This document shows, piece after piece, positions 13,201 through 34,109 of a stretch of 64,000 nt of DNA. This DNA is from Lucifuga dentata. Its lineage: Eukaryota > Chordata > Actinopteri > Ophidiiformes > Bythitidae. The position numbers were made by a program, and so were the translations under genes. The DNA lies in NCBI GenBank assembly GCA_014773175.1, contig VXCM01001413.1:311842-375841 (forward strand), read 5' to 3'. The notes under the pieces were generated by a model. The model did not search any database, was not told the DNA's origin, and saw nothing but the letters and a program-made list of their open reading frames with translations. Positions within the stretch are counted from its first letter, which is position 1; every line of letters begins with the position of its first letter.

Positions 13201-14420
13201 TGGTATTCACTTCCTGTCTTCAGCTTGGTGACTTTGATTGTGGTTCTTACTGTAGTTGCAGACACAGTCTGCCAGTCTGTACTTGAAGTGTCACGTTTCT
13301 CCACAAAGTAGTTATCTAACTGGCAGCCCCCTGTGTATTCTGGTGGCTCCCAAGAAATAGTAACATAGTCAGAACTGACATCATCAATCCTCACAGGCCC
13401 TCTAGGTGGATCAGGTTTTTCAAGAACAATCACAGTGATCTCTCCTGTAAATGTTCCAGCATTGTTGCTTGCTGTGATTGTGTATTGGCCAGAGTGCTCC
13501 CTTGCAGCATGTCTAATATGAAGAACTGTTAATGATGATGTATTTGAAACTTCAAGCCGTGAAGTCTCTTGAAGTTTCTGACCATCTTTCTTCCATTCAA
13601 TCTTTGGAGTTGGGTGTCCACTCATTGGGATCTCCACTTTCAGTTCTTCACCACACTTTACAGTGAATGTGCTAAAAGTTATCTGGAGTTTTGGTTTAAT
13701 AGCATTTTCCTTATCTGTGCCAGGTTTAGGTAGCTTAGGTTTGTCCTCTACATTCTCAACAGAACTTGCAAGCCCACCTGTTGTAAACAGACAAAGGCAT
13801 TAATTGGATGAAAGCATTGAGCAGAGTCATTTATACAGTATCAGATTTATGTAGCTCATGATAAAGCATCATCATCAGGGTGAGTTTGTATAAATGTTTG
13901 AGTGACTACAACAACCTCAAAAAATACTGATATTTTTTTCCCATTTCGTTATCTTTTTTGTATATGCTTCTCAGAAAGAGTCATATCATGCCATATATTA
14001 AGTAAGTCATAACAAGATGCAGTACAAGTGAGTGCAGTCTCTACTAAAGAATTTAACAAAACATGTAGTTATGGTGTGTTGCATTACTGATACTGCACCA
14101 GTAAAACTACTTCAATTTCAAGATTTGTATGTGTGTTACACGATTGTATACATTCACATTTGCTGGATTAATTTTTAACTAATATAGCATCTACAGAAAC
14201 ACCTACAATTTTTTTTTTTTAATTATTATTTAAAGCATGACAGTAATATCCACTGTCTTAACTGCATGGTGATAAGATGAGTGTATGACATACCATTGAC
14301 AATGGGTTTGGAGGGTGACTGAGAATCCCTTGCCAAAAGCCCTCCCTCATTTTCTGGTGTCATATTTATATTTAGAGTCTGATCTTTATCCTCTGCTTTA
14401 TCCTCAGCTCTTGCTGCCAT
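7294..14420 (-). CDS. Titin-like protein: 21 Ig/FN3 domains in titin C-zone order
   Basis: Three coding exons join in frame: 14420-14294 (start ATG), 13777-7514 (a 6264-base exon with no stop) and 7328-7294 (stop TAA). The total is 6426 nt, 2141 residues. Each junction has GT-AG signals: donor CAATG|GTATG, acceptor CAACAG|GTGG, donor GACAG|GTAC, acceptor TTTTCAG|ACAG. After about 70 charged, unique N-terminal residues come domains of about 98 residues: Ig-F-F-F, Ig-F-F-F, Ig-F-F, then Ig-F-F-F, Ig-F-F-F, Ig-F (6 Ig, 15 FN3). Domain texts are typical of A-band titin (DRPGPP linkers, YDGG.ITGY.VE strands, FRV.AEN.AG). The order is that of the 11-domain titin C-zone super-repeat, which binds myosin and MyBP-C in thick filaments. 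There is no kinase, PEVK, Z-disc or transmembrane part. If exon 3 is not spliced at its end, translation reads GTFWKNKLT and stops at 7485. Sarcomere function is inference. It could be annotated elsewhere simply as titin-like. Confidence 0.85.
13778..14293 (-). other. Intron 2 of the titin-like gene
   Basis: 516-base AT-rich intron between the first coding exon and the giant exon. No repeat or hidden exon is seen in it. Confidence 0.6.
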
Positions 14421-14918
14421 CTACAGAAAAAGAATGGTTTAAGAAAAATGTCAGAGAAAGTAAAATTAAACACAAGCAGGCCTTTTCTTTTCTCCCCGAT
14501 TGTTATATGACTGGTGTGTGTTTGTTGGAAAGTAGACAGTACATCAGCTTTGCAACAAAACTGACATTTCCTCTTAATATATTGTAAATGAATTCTGTCA
14601 AAACCTTCACATTTTTTAAGATTACCTTTGGTGTTTTATGAAAGTTGGACTGTCCTAGGGACTCCACTGGTAACAGAAACTCTTGATGGTGGTAAAAATA
14701 ACTAGAAAGGCATGGCAGACTAGACTGCTGTCTATTCAGCTAAATAGATAAAACAGAAGTATTATCTGACTGTAAAAGCTCTCATATGCTAAACCTATTC
14801 CACCTTAGAAACATGAAAATGCAAATATCTTGTTATAGTCTTCAACTATTTTTCTTTTCTGTAAATTTTAACATATTATTGGAGCAAACTAGTAAATTTC
14901 AAACACTGCCGTACTTAC

Positions 14919-15150
14919 TTTATTGTTGCTTGCTTCCACCCTTTTTCTTCTTGTCCTTATTTTGTGTTATTGTTTGAATTCAAGATGCTTCTACAGTGAG
15001 CACCAGAGCTCAGTGGCAAATATAAACTGCTCTGTCAGTGACTGCAGGCTTGATCTCTAAAAGCATGCAAGGACTAAAATAACCACGATGCCTGATTGGC
15101 CAGCTGCTCATTCTTGCAAAGTTAGCTTATCCTACATAGCTCAGCAAAAA
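14919..15150 (-). promoter_or_regulatory. Putative promoter and untranslated exon 1 of the titin-like gene
   Basis: The coding start at 14420 sits directly behind an acceptor (TTTTTCTGTAG), so an untranslated exon must lie upstream. On the minus strand a strong donor (AATAAA|GTAAGTAC, donor at 14918-14911) ends such an exon at 14919. About 100 bases further up is a TATA-like GTTTATATTT (15017-15026), predicting a start near 14990. Further upstream are an attgg/CCAAT box (15095-15099), a CAGCTG E-box (15101-15106) of the kind bound by MyoD-family factors, and two AT-rich MEF2-like stretches (about 15074-15083 and 15144-15154). The set resembles a muscle promoter. All of it is motif reading without expression data. 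Confidence 0.45.
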
Positions 15151-16454
15151 TAATTGGAAAGTTACTCACTGTTAAATATTGTAGACACCATTTTAGTTGC
15201 TGTTAGTTAACTCTATGGCATTGCACTTTAGGTTTCTTCTAAATATAGTTGAAAAAAAACAAAGAAGTTGGATTTTTTGGATTTCTGCATTAATTGCTCA
15301 TCAAATGTGGTCTGATCCTTAGTATTCTTGTTCATACTGAATACACCATTTAAACATTAAGACACTAAAACAGTCTAGGTTTAATAAATATGTGAACTCA
15401 AGTCTAAAGACTTCTTTAAGTCAGTCGTGATCAATGAGATGAGATTGGAGGTGTGATTTTTAGGGGTGCCATGCTGTATTAAAAAAAAAAAAAAGAAGGT
15501 ACACAAAGTATAGTTGCTGCTCTCCAAATATCTATATAAAATATATTAAAATCTGCATGAAAAATGTCAATAAAACAACAAAGTGTTTTTTTGTTTTGTT
15601 TTTAAATTATCTAGGTTTCTGTTACTAGCCTATTAACCTGTCAAAATGCAGATAAATGTGGCATTACAGCAGTAGTAACCAATAAAACTTTTACCCTGTA
15701 AAATCTAAAGTCACTTAAATTGCAATTTCAATTTTTCATTGAATTTGACTTTAATTGACACAATAAAAGCTGCTGTGAATTTTGATAATATATTTTTAAC
15801 TTACACGTTCACATTATGTTTTAGTAATTATGGGTGAATATATTGCTATAAATATATAAATAAAAAAACAGACAGTTATAAATAAAAAAACAACAACAGA
15901 CAGTTGCAAAACTCATGTTGGCTGGAATGTGTGCACCTTTATTCTGAAAAGCTGAACCGGAAACGTACTGTTACATACCGGAGAAGAAGAAGAAGAAGAA
16001 GAAGAAGAAGAAGACAAGGAAACGAGGAAAGCTAACCAGTAAAACGGAAAGAGATAAAACACAAACTGTTAAATGTGAACGGAAGTACTTTGAGCGTTTT
16101 GCTGTCGAGACTTGAACGTGATGTTTAGGTCCAGACGACGAGTTTAACCGAGTGATTTCGTGTTAAAATAAATAGGCGAGTGAAGTGTCAGCCTAAGAAC
16201 CAATCAACAAGCAACTAAGTAGCCATGTGGTCTAAAACATGTTTGTTCAGGAAAGAAAAGCTTAAATTTATTTGTTTGTATCAGTGTATATGCTGCTATA
16301 GCTTCAGCCACAAACCTTTATCAGTATAAAAGTGGTGATAGGTGGAGAGCTACAACCCTGATTACAGACTCTCTTCTAGCTGAAGCCACTGATGATTCAG
16401 CAGAGTTAAACTACAGTCAGCGTTCTACTTCACTGCCCAGGAACAAATCTAGTT
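15151..16454. other. Divergent spacer between the titin-like gene and gdpgp1
   Basis: From 15151 to about 15930 it is AT-rich and unremarkable. From about 15940 to 16200 it is CpG-richer and holds a (GAA)n run at 15981-16013; this is the likely gdpgp1 promoter and first untranslated exon. From 16200 to 16454 there are candidate acceptors (for example ctcttctag near 16380) before the gdpgp1 start codon, but the exact 5'UTR splicing cannot be fixed from sequence. Confidence 0.4.
15981..16013. repeat. (GAA)n microsatellite
   Basis: About eleven GAA units in the gdpgp1 5' flank, a purine-only run on the plus strand. Confidence 0.9.
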
Positions 16455-17528
16455 ATGGTGGTCCAGTTTGTTTATGGCAGCCAGGATTTTCTCACAGATC
16501 TGAGTGAGACTAGTAAAAATGGTCCTGGGGTGGCCCCATCACCAGCAAAGTTTGACTCAGCTCTCCAAGCCGGATGGACAGACAGGATGGACAGGGGGTT
16601 GTTCCGCTATCACCTGGGGGATCTGCAAACACGAATCTTACCGGGCTCACACGGCTTCGTTGCCCAGCTGAATATTCAAAGAGGAATTGAGAGAAGAAAG
16701 CCTCAGGAGATACTGAGCATCCATCAGGAGTTCAACACCAAGCAGTTCAATTTCAACAAAATCAACCCAGAAGAGGTCATACTAGAAATGGTGAAGGAGA
16801 CTGGTCAGCAGGTGGATGAACATTCTAGGATGGTTGTAGTCGTCAATGTGAGCCCATTGGAGTTTGGACATTGCTTGTTTGTCCCAGATCCCTCACGCTG
16901 TTTCCCACAAGTTCTGACAAAATTTGCAGTCCAGGTTGGAATTGAATCTGTGCTCCTGAGCTCAGATCCAGGCTTTCGTGTGGGATTCAACAGTCTTGGA
17001 GCATTTGCATCTGTCAATCATTTACATCTACATGGATATTATCTGGACCACGAGCTAAAGATCGAGTCTGTACCAGTCAAGCCTTTGGCTCCTGAAAAGG
17101 CATTTTATCGCCTGAAGGAGTTTCCTGCAGGCTTTTTATTTTACACAGAAGCAGAGGATGTGGAGAAAGTCGCCAAGGCCATCTGTCAAGTGACTGACTT
17201 CCTTGTGGATGGTAATGTTGCTCACAACCTGTTCTTGACCAGGGGGTCTCCACCATCTGGATGCATACAGAATGAAAAGGAACGCAGTTCAAGGAAAGGT
17301 GTGCGTATCGCTGTATGGCCAAGAACATCCTGTTTTGGTGCCAAAGAGGAATCAGCTTTCAACGTTGCTCTATGTGAGCTAGCTGGACATTTACCATTTA
17401 AGAACAAGCAGGACTACGACCATACTACTGAGAAAGATGTAATAGAAATCATTCAGAGGTATCTGCTGCCTGACAAAGACTTTCTCAGGCTAGAACAGCA
17501 GCTAATGACTCATTTGATGGATTTATAA
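16455..17528 (+). CDS. gdpgp1: GDP-D-glucose phosphorylase 1
   Basis: Single-exon coding region of 357 residues (human GDPGP1 is 385). It opens [13 protein letters not shown] and has a histidine-triad-like core, [13 protein letters not shown], with His189, His191 and His193. This is the H-x-H-x-H centre of the GDPGP/VTC2 branch of the HIT superfamily, which carries out phosphorolysis of GDP-D-glucose to glucose 1-phosphate and GDP. In animals this is thought to remove misloaded GDP-glucose in the cytosol. Other family text visible: [15 protein letters not shown] near the N-terminus, [14 protein letters not shown], and [10 protein letters not shown] with IAVWPR in the C-terminal half. An ATTAAA signal follows at 17571-17576. 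The coding region is unspliced, as I would expect for this gene. Its pairing with cib1 matches the human neighbourhood. Confidence 0.93.
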   Translation: MVVQFVYGSQDFLTDLSETSKNGPGVAPSPAKFDSALQAGWTDRMDRGLFRYHLGDLQTRILPGSHGFVAQLNIQRGIERRKPQEILSIHQEFNTKQFNFNKINPEEVILEMVKETGQQVDEHSRMVVVVNVSPLEFGHCLFVPDPSRCFPQVLTKFAVQVGIESVLLSSDPGFRVGFNSLGAFASVNHLHLHGYYLDHELKIESVPVKPLAPEKAFYRLKEFPAGFLFYTEAEDVEKVAKAICQVTDFLVDGNVAHNLFLTRGSPPSGCIQNEKERSSRKGVRIAVWPRTSCFGAKEESAFNVALCELAGHLPFKNKQDYDHTTEKDVIEIIQRYLLPDKDFLRLEQQLMTHLMDL

Positions 17529-20401
17529 TGTGTGGAAAACCTGTTTCTTTGAAATATAATTTAAAAAAATATTAAACTTTGTGCTCAACCTAAAAATCAA
17601 TGAGGTTTGCTTGTTCTTTATGGCTTGAGTTATCATATAATGAAATTCAACTACAGTTTTAGTTGGTGTCAGAGCTACTAAAAGGTTGTACTTACTGGAT
17701 GTATATTTTCTCAGTAAAATATATACAGATTCTAAAAATATTTAATATTTTAAGTCCATATTTAAAGACAAATTTTTAAGAAGTATTGTATTAAATTACA
17801 ACCTGTAAAGTTACACTGCCAACTCTTGAATACTTAATAGTATTTAAGTAGTAAAGTACAATCAATTCAAGTAGTAAAAGACAATACTTAGTATTGTCCT
17901 TTAACCTGTAGCCAGATGCTAAATTAAATAAACCTGTATTTAACATCCAGTGCAGAATAAGAGACCACAGATTAAATGTGGTGTTTTGGTTATTTCTCTC
18001 TTGTTTAGTGCTTTAATCCTGAGCAGCATGAGGATTATTAAGAAATCACATGCAGATCAGTTTTATTTGAACTCCAAGTTCATTGTTGAAGCTGAAGCCT
18101 TTCCTGTCATTGGTCATCAGGAAAAGGGGAACAACACACACACGCACCTTCCAATGAGCATATCATCTGCCAGACTTGCATCACCAAGGAAACAATAAGT
18201 CAAGCAGTAAAAGCAATGAGCACACCTACCTGCTCAACACCGATTCCTTTAATGATTCCTCACTGGTCAACAGACAACAGTGATCCATGTAACACTCATT
18301 TTTTCCCCACTAAAATTACAAGATGAGAATTTATTCTATAGATATTTTGTTTTGTCTTCAGAAAGTTCAGTTTGTAGTTTTGGTGGAAATAAACTGGCTG
18401 GAAGCGTGATGACACCGTCAACACGGGTAGGTCAGGACTTATGTCCTCATGTCAACAGAGTCACTTCTAATGTGACCATGAGTCTCAAACACACAAAACA
18501 CACACACACTACTCCCATGGACAGCCAGTTGTTTCTTATAGGAACATCTCTGTAGACTGTTTAGTGGCTACAAATATTACGTCATGCAGTATTTACTTGG
18601 TACATAATGATCTCCCCCTATAGGGATTACTCACATGAAATGTTTGCATAGGTACTTTTAAACTTGCATAGCGTAGTTGTATAAATGCATGCATTATACA
18701 CAATAAAAAGTAGCTTTGTAGCCTAATAATCAGAACAGAATCAAAAATTCACATTTTTTTTAATTCCACTACAACCTTCAGAAGATGAAAACTATGGGAT
18801 CTACACTGTTCAGTACTGATACCTATTGATTTAATGGGCTTATATCTTAACAGTTGACATTGTAGTGTGACTGTGATATTCTGTTACCTTATTTCATCTT
18901 TTGAGTGTGCGGTGAGCTGAATATGTGGATATAGCCAAACTGTTAAAGGACCATACCAGTGAGCCCAATAAATACAATACATTTATGTGACATTACTGCC
19001 AATCATTTTCCAAAACTTAATACTGGAGCTGTAAATTTTAGAATCTTTTTCCAACCTTCTAGGCAGCTATTGGTTTCAGTTCATTCCATACACTGTAAAA
19101 AAAAAAAAAAAAAAAAAAAAATCAACTTGTAGAGACATGCATAAACTTTTCAATTGTTATTCACAGTATTTAACAATTAGAATTTGGAGTATTTTTTTGT
19201 TGTTTCTATTAGTTATGGAAGCCCATTTTGTCTATTTGTCATCACTGTTACATTATAGCACAGAAAAAAAATAAGGTACTGACATTTAAGGAGTCCGGTG
19301 TTTTCTGCCGAGTTCTCTGTTGACCCTCCTCTCTACAGAATATAGTGTACATAATGTACAGGACAGGTACTGTGTCATCCTCACACATTTTCGATTGCAC
19401 GTGTATACAGCCGCCATTTTTTCCATTGTGCCCGTTGACTTGCAAACTGAACTGGGAATGTTTATTCTTATCCCGTCACGATACATAACACTGAGAAAGG
19501 GCTTCGTAAAAGTGCTTCGTAAAGCATTTTTTAGTCAAATAAATGCATTATTTGTATTTGAACCAACAGATCGTACACATCTACATGCATATACAGTGTG
19601 TTTCCATTTACATTTGTTCACAATTGTTACATTGAAACTGTCATTCTCCCTCATAAAACAGGAAATAGCAGGTGTAGCCTGAGCCATAGGTCATGACCTC
19701 TGTATTTTATTTATTTATTTAGCATCTTGACAGGTAATTTGCATTATACCAATGAAAAGTTATGCATTGCATGTTTATTAAAAGTTAATTCTATTTAAAT
19801 ATTGACCATATTTAAGTAAGAAAATCTCTCTATTTATCTATCTGTCGAGATCCTTGTCTCATCTCTGTATGTTGATCTGGATGACTGAGTCAGACCTGTC
19901 ATGGTTTAACTGTCATGGGGCCCAGCATAGAAACGCATTATTTACAGTTAACGCTCGACAGGATGAGCTAAGAGCAAACCCACCTCCACCCACTGCTAAC
20001 AAACGAACCCCTCTGTCTTTATATTACAGATAATCTGGTTTGGATAAAGGCAGCTTTTGTGTTTTGCTCAAACTTTTAAGGAATTTTAAAAAGTCAAACA
20101 AGTCCATTCTAGATCAGTAATTTGATTCAACTTTCCAGACATCTTACAGCTGGATGGCCTGAAAGAAGAAAATAATGTGTTTTAGGCTCACTATGATGTC
20201 ACCACGTGAGTTTAATACATTCCAGGTGCTATAGTGGAGGAGTGACAGGGGGGAGTGTCCTCAAATTTAAGCAAACGCCCTCGATGGTCAGCTTCAAACC
20301 CTAATTAGAATGCTCAGGGCTCCTCAGGTCTGTCACTTTGCAGAAAACAGCTCATCTTAAAACCTCCATATCCTCAAAAGAGAGACTGAAGAAAATCCAC
20401 A
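17529..20401. other. gdpgp1 3'UTR and spacer to rhcg
   Basis: A short gdpgp1 3'UTR is followed by AT-rich sequence with no convincing exon. It contains the MITE half-copy at 18943-19145 with an internal poly-A run. The rhcg proximal promoter should lie at about 20180-20400, where a CACGTG E-box occurs near 20203; I see no TATA box. Confidence 0.5.
18943..19145 (+). mobile_element. Truncated T2/Kolobok-like MITE, copy 1
   Basis: Left half only of the family described at 25312. It begins TTAAAGGACCATACCAGTGA, keeps the GAGCCCAATAAATAC block, the TTGGTTTCAGTTCATTC block and the ATCAACTTGTAGAGAC block, then stops. A poly-A stretch lies inside. There is no right-hand inverted repeat. Confidence 0.6.
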
Positions 20402-29330
<8,929 letters not shown>

Positions 29331-30120
29331 CAAGGTGTAGTTCCTGATGGATCTCCTTCTCTATAGTAATGGCCCACTTTTTGTTTAAATGATTCTCATA
29401 GACAGAAATATTCATTTACTAAAATTATTTCCCAAAATATAACTAGCTAATGTGTGCTAAACAGTTAGTTTAGTTTGAAATTGAACCATGCATGAACACT
29501 GTTTAAGTGAAAGAATCTGCCAATGGAATGAGATAAATGAATGAGTTTTTATTTTTATATCAGTTTGATATATTATCACTTGGGAAACAACAAACTATGA
29601 AACATGTAAAATAATTTCAGCAAATTGTCATTTTGTCATATTTGTTCATTTTTTCTGTTATAAATACATGTTTTCAAATGTTATGAATTGCACTTTAAAT
29701 AATTGTAGGTGTAGGTTTCACATTTTATTTTATCTGATTTAATCTGTCTATCAAAAATGTCTGTGTGTGTGCGTGTGCATATGTGTGTGGTCCTGTGTGT
29801 GTATGTTCCAAAGTTTTATCTTTTCCCTTATTGCAATAACTTGCTTTACATGCTGTAATTTTGTGTTTTAATAGAGAACCTTTGAAAATATAATGACTTT
29901 CATCATATTTATTACATTATGGGTATAAAAAATAAGAGCTGTGATGTTTGTAAGTTATTCTCTGACATAAAAAATCCAGAAATGACATCATTAATCTGAA
30001 GAACAATTATTTTGTCAAAAGCAAACCTCCAATTATTTATGTCATACTATGGTGGAAAGTGATTTTAATAAGTTTGTTAATGGAATATTATGAAAATTAA
30101 TAAAGTCTTGTAATTTTATG
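29331..30120 (+). other. rhcg 3'UTR
   Basis: AT-rich sequence after the TGA stop, ending with AATAAA at 30099-30104. Confidence 0.6.
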
Positions 30121-33100
30121 ATTTATCTTATGTTCACTTTGTTTGGATTCAACAAATCTAATTTGTACACTTTTAGTATCAAATCCCAAAAAACAGCACA
30201 TATGCATACTGTATTTCCCTCAGTTATGAACCCTCACGGTCCTCCTGCAGAGGTCAAGTCAAGGGGAAAGGTCAGACCCTTATTGCTCTCCCGGGAGACT
30301 GAGGTGACCAAAAACAAACTAGTAAAGACCAGACTCATCATCGTGACCTCGGGTCAAAGGGCAGAGAAAGAAAAGGTCAATGACAAGGCTGCACACATGC
30401 TGGAGTCAATCATTTCAAAACTGATTGAGAGAGTTTTGTGTAATAAATTCCTCTGCATGGCTGCAATTCTGCTTAATTCTTATTCAAAGGGATAGACAGA
30501 AATTCAAAGGGATAGATTTGTGTAATATCTTTCCACATTCCTAGATGGATGAATTTTAATCTGTCATTTATGTAACATAAAGAGCCACTCTGTCCATCAT
30601 TTTCTGTACAACAGGGAATTCCTGCTGTATTCTTCACCTGGTCATAGCGTTTCATTGGTTGTGGACAGCGGGTCATGGTGGGAGTATGGATGATTCCCAC
30701 ACATGAGTAGCGGCGAGGAATCCATCTCCTCATCCAGTCTTCTTCCTAACAAAGGCAGGCTTAGTGCTGTTTTCTTTTGTCATCAGCAACGTGTTTGAGT
30801 AAAGGAGGTAATGGTGCCACAAGTGCTCCAATTAAACGAGATGCAGCCCTGCTGGGAAGAAAGACTCCCCCTTTTACCCTCGATACTCCCCACCTTCAAT
30901 ACACACATATACACACCAGGCCCCTTCTCATCCCTCCCCCAGTTCCCGACCCAACTCATGTTTATTCATCAGCCACTTAACGGACATATGCAGAGGCCTG
31001 TTAAAACTAAATCAGACTTTTTTTTTAATGATTCCAAACCTTCTTCATCATGACATCCTTGCCACATCAGGAGTTAAGCAGCATTTTAACAGTTAATTTT
31101 ACAGATACAGATACAGATACTGATCATAGCGGAAGAACTGAACAGGGTTAGTTGAGGAGGGGAGTCCACAATGAGGCCAGGAAGGTGAGATGGAAACTTG
31201 AGGGAGACAAGGGGGCATGAAAAGAGGGAGGGCCGGACAGAGAATGAGGCCTCACTGACTGACTGACTGTCATCCAGGCTCAATCATGATCTTTGATTGA
31301 CAGGTTGAGGAAAGTAGAGGGTGGGAAAGAGGGTTCAGAATGGAAGCTATACAAAGCATACTCTCATACAGGGGGCCGGAGAGACGCTCATTAATGATAA
31401 AGAACATACCAGGAGCTGTATGTTTTCTCTGCCTGCCAGTGATGTTGGGTGTACATTAAGATTAGTTTGTAATCTTCTATACATAGTGATGTAAAATGTA
31501 CAAAACACAACAGGACCACATACTATGTGGGAGGTCATGTTACCTTTTTGGTATCTGTTCTATTTTTTTTTTTTTAACCATCATTCAGAGGAAACAAAGT
31601 AATGATCTAATGGTGATTACGTTGTAGTCCAGCCTATTCATCTGGTTGCCACTCTGTAATTCACTTTACAGTTATTGGGGAAGGCTTGGGGGATCTACAG
31701 CAGTTAAGTATTCAGAGATGTATGTTCCCTTATAAAGAGGCCAGTAAAAGTGCCTATTGAAAGCATCCACAAGTCCATAAAACTGTTCATAAACTATTCA
31801 GGCTCCTACGGGTTCCCTCTGTACTTAATCTGCTCACATGTGTGCAGCTTCGGTGTCTTCTAAAGGTTATTTCTCAGCAGGTGCGTCTGACTTCTGAAGC
31901 TTTTTTAGATGGTCCAGATTTGCAGTCTTTTTGAGAAACTAAAGGTCCAACCCTGGTGCTCACTGAGTGGCATAAAGTACATATTTCCCATCATCCATCC
32001 TGCACAATTCTTGGGCTCTGTTCACAACCTGCAAGTGAATGTCACTGCTGTGGCATCCACAGGCCTCCCCACGCCACTAACTGTCCACAGAGGCTGCTTA
32101 AGTGTCCCTATCGGACCACAGAGGAGAGGAACAGCAGATTAACCATGATCCTATCCGCTCGCTGCTAGCCCCTTCATACGCTCCGTTACACCAGCATTTA
32201 AAAGGAGGGGATGGCATTCAGGCCCGTGATATGAATCCCAGACGTAGGGACAAGAACAGAGCTTTCACCCGGTTCACAGAAAAGACCCTTTCTGACACCC
32301 TCTAATTCTGGTTGCTACGGGCTTCTGGGTTCAATGGTGGACTCCTGTTGTGAAGAGACAAAGCCTCTCAGTCATCCAGTGATGGTTGCTAGGGGAGGCA
32401 GAACGTGTGGGGAGGGACGGGCTGCCGTTGTCCCAGACGAAATGTCTCTCTTAAGGCGGGTGTGATCTGGTGATTGACAGGTGGCTACACGCTCCACTGC
32501 CGATCACCCGGGAGGTCTGGGGGCCCTTATATTTGTGGCTGTGTGTGTGTGTGTGTGCGCATGCATAAGTTTGCGTCTGGTAGAGCAATGCAAGAGTTGT
32601 CTATGCCAGGTTGTGTTGTGTGGCAGGGGGGTGGGGAACCATACATGTAGTATGTAGGAGATTCTGCCAGTATGAGAGTGATACCGTTTATTACCTGTAG
32701 GGGGAGCTCCTTACGTTTCATTCTTGAAAATAAATGGCGTCTTTGCATGTAAGCCTGGGCCCCACCAGGACATCCATCACTCCTCTAACATACCCTGTCT
32801 GGTGCAGTGCATAGCCCATATGCAAATAAGAAAGAGAATATTGATTGTCAATGTAAAGACCATTTTAGTTTATGTAACCCAGTGCAAGCACAGGATTTGT
32901 ATTATTTCAGATTCAGTGCATCAGTGGTCCCTGTTCACATCCAGGTTCGTAGAGGTGAGTGGGAGCAGACAGAGAATGATGTGGGGATCTGAGGGGTTCA
33001 GATACAACATGGTCTCCCCTCAAATACATGTCTGGGACTGTCTGGGTTCTGCACTCCCAGACAGGGAGCCCTACCACCCCTCAGATGCAACCCGTACCCA

Positions 33101-33740
33101 TCCCCCATCCCCTTGACCTTGACTCTCTGTCACAGTGGCCCTCCAGACAGTCTGCGGTCAGAGGTTAACTCAGCAGCCACACATCAGACAAGGCTCAAAT
33201 CCCCTGTGTCCATATAAATGCTGAATGGTAAATCAGCCCAAATTCAGCCTGTTGGAATGTGGTTTGAATTCCTGTAGAGATCAACCTGAAGACACTACAG
33301 CAATTATAGTGACCAGATATGGAGACCACATTAACAAACCACTGTTTTTATGCACTTCTGGCCTCTCTCTGTATCTTCCTGCCAAACCCCAATAAAAATT
33401 AATCCAAATATATATTTCTGTGAAAGTCTGAACAGTGTTTTAAAATAAAAACTGCATCTTTACTTTTACCATATTCACACACAAAATCAGCTTGCACTCA
33501 TAATGAATACCATTTATATGCAGCCATACAAAATATTTTACCTTTGACCTTTGACTGCTCACTCACACTGTCTCAGCCAAACATAGACGGGCTACATGGC
33601 AGGTTTGTGAGAGAAGGGAGAGGCTATAGCCTCACATGTGTTTTTGAAAAATGCCAACCCTCAAAATGTGGAGCTCTGACCAGCTTTCATGTGCCTGTGA
33701 GCATGTGCATGGATGTGACTGTTTAACAATATGGGTTCAT

Positions 33741-33796
33741 CTCTCTCTCTCTCTCTCTCTCTCTCCCTCCCTTTTACATACACACACACACACACA
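33741..33796. repeat. (CT)n and (CA)n microsatellites
   Basis: CT run at 33741-33764 and CA run at 33781-33796, with a short spacer between them. Confidence 0.85.
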
Positions 33797-34028
33797 TTAT
33801 CTTTTCTTTTTCCCCTCTCCTGGTTCTTTAACCCTTGTCTTTAAATCTGCATTTGTGTTCAAGGTTGTTAAGGTTTTTCACTGAGATTTCCCACCATTCT
33901 GTAAATCAGCTGTTTTCTTTCTTTTCTTTCTTTTCTATTATAACAGGTCAATTCCCAGTGTTTGCTATTGGAGTCTGGATATAAATCCCAACCCGTAAAC
34001 CAGTAAACCAAACAGCAGACTGGGTTAT

Positions 34029-34031
<3 letters not shown>

Positions 34032-34102
<71 letters not shown>

Positions 34103-34109
34103 CACACAC
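34032..34109. repeat. (CT)n(CA)n compound microsatellite
   Basis: Pure CT changes directly to CA with one G interruption. Confidence 0.9.

Noticed and set aside
7732..13311. Many plus-strand open frames of 60-200 codons across the mini-titin
   Set aside because: They are antisense shadows of one continuous minus-strand coding exon. Their serine/leucine-rich text is the mirror of FN3 codons.
7294..14420. Mini-titin as a processed retropseudogene or assembly chimera of ttn
   Set aside because: It has two in-phase introns, a distinct first exon and no disabling mutation, so a retrocopy is unlikely. A chimera cannot be fully excluded, but the flanking spliced ends are specific to this locus.
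19248..19682. Overlapping open frames near 19.3-19.7 kb as a possible gene before rhcg
   Set aside because: Both strands are open by chance, with no splice partner and no protein-like pattern.
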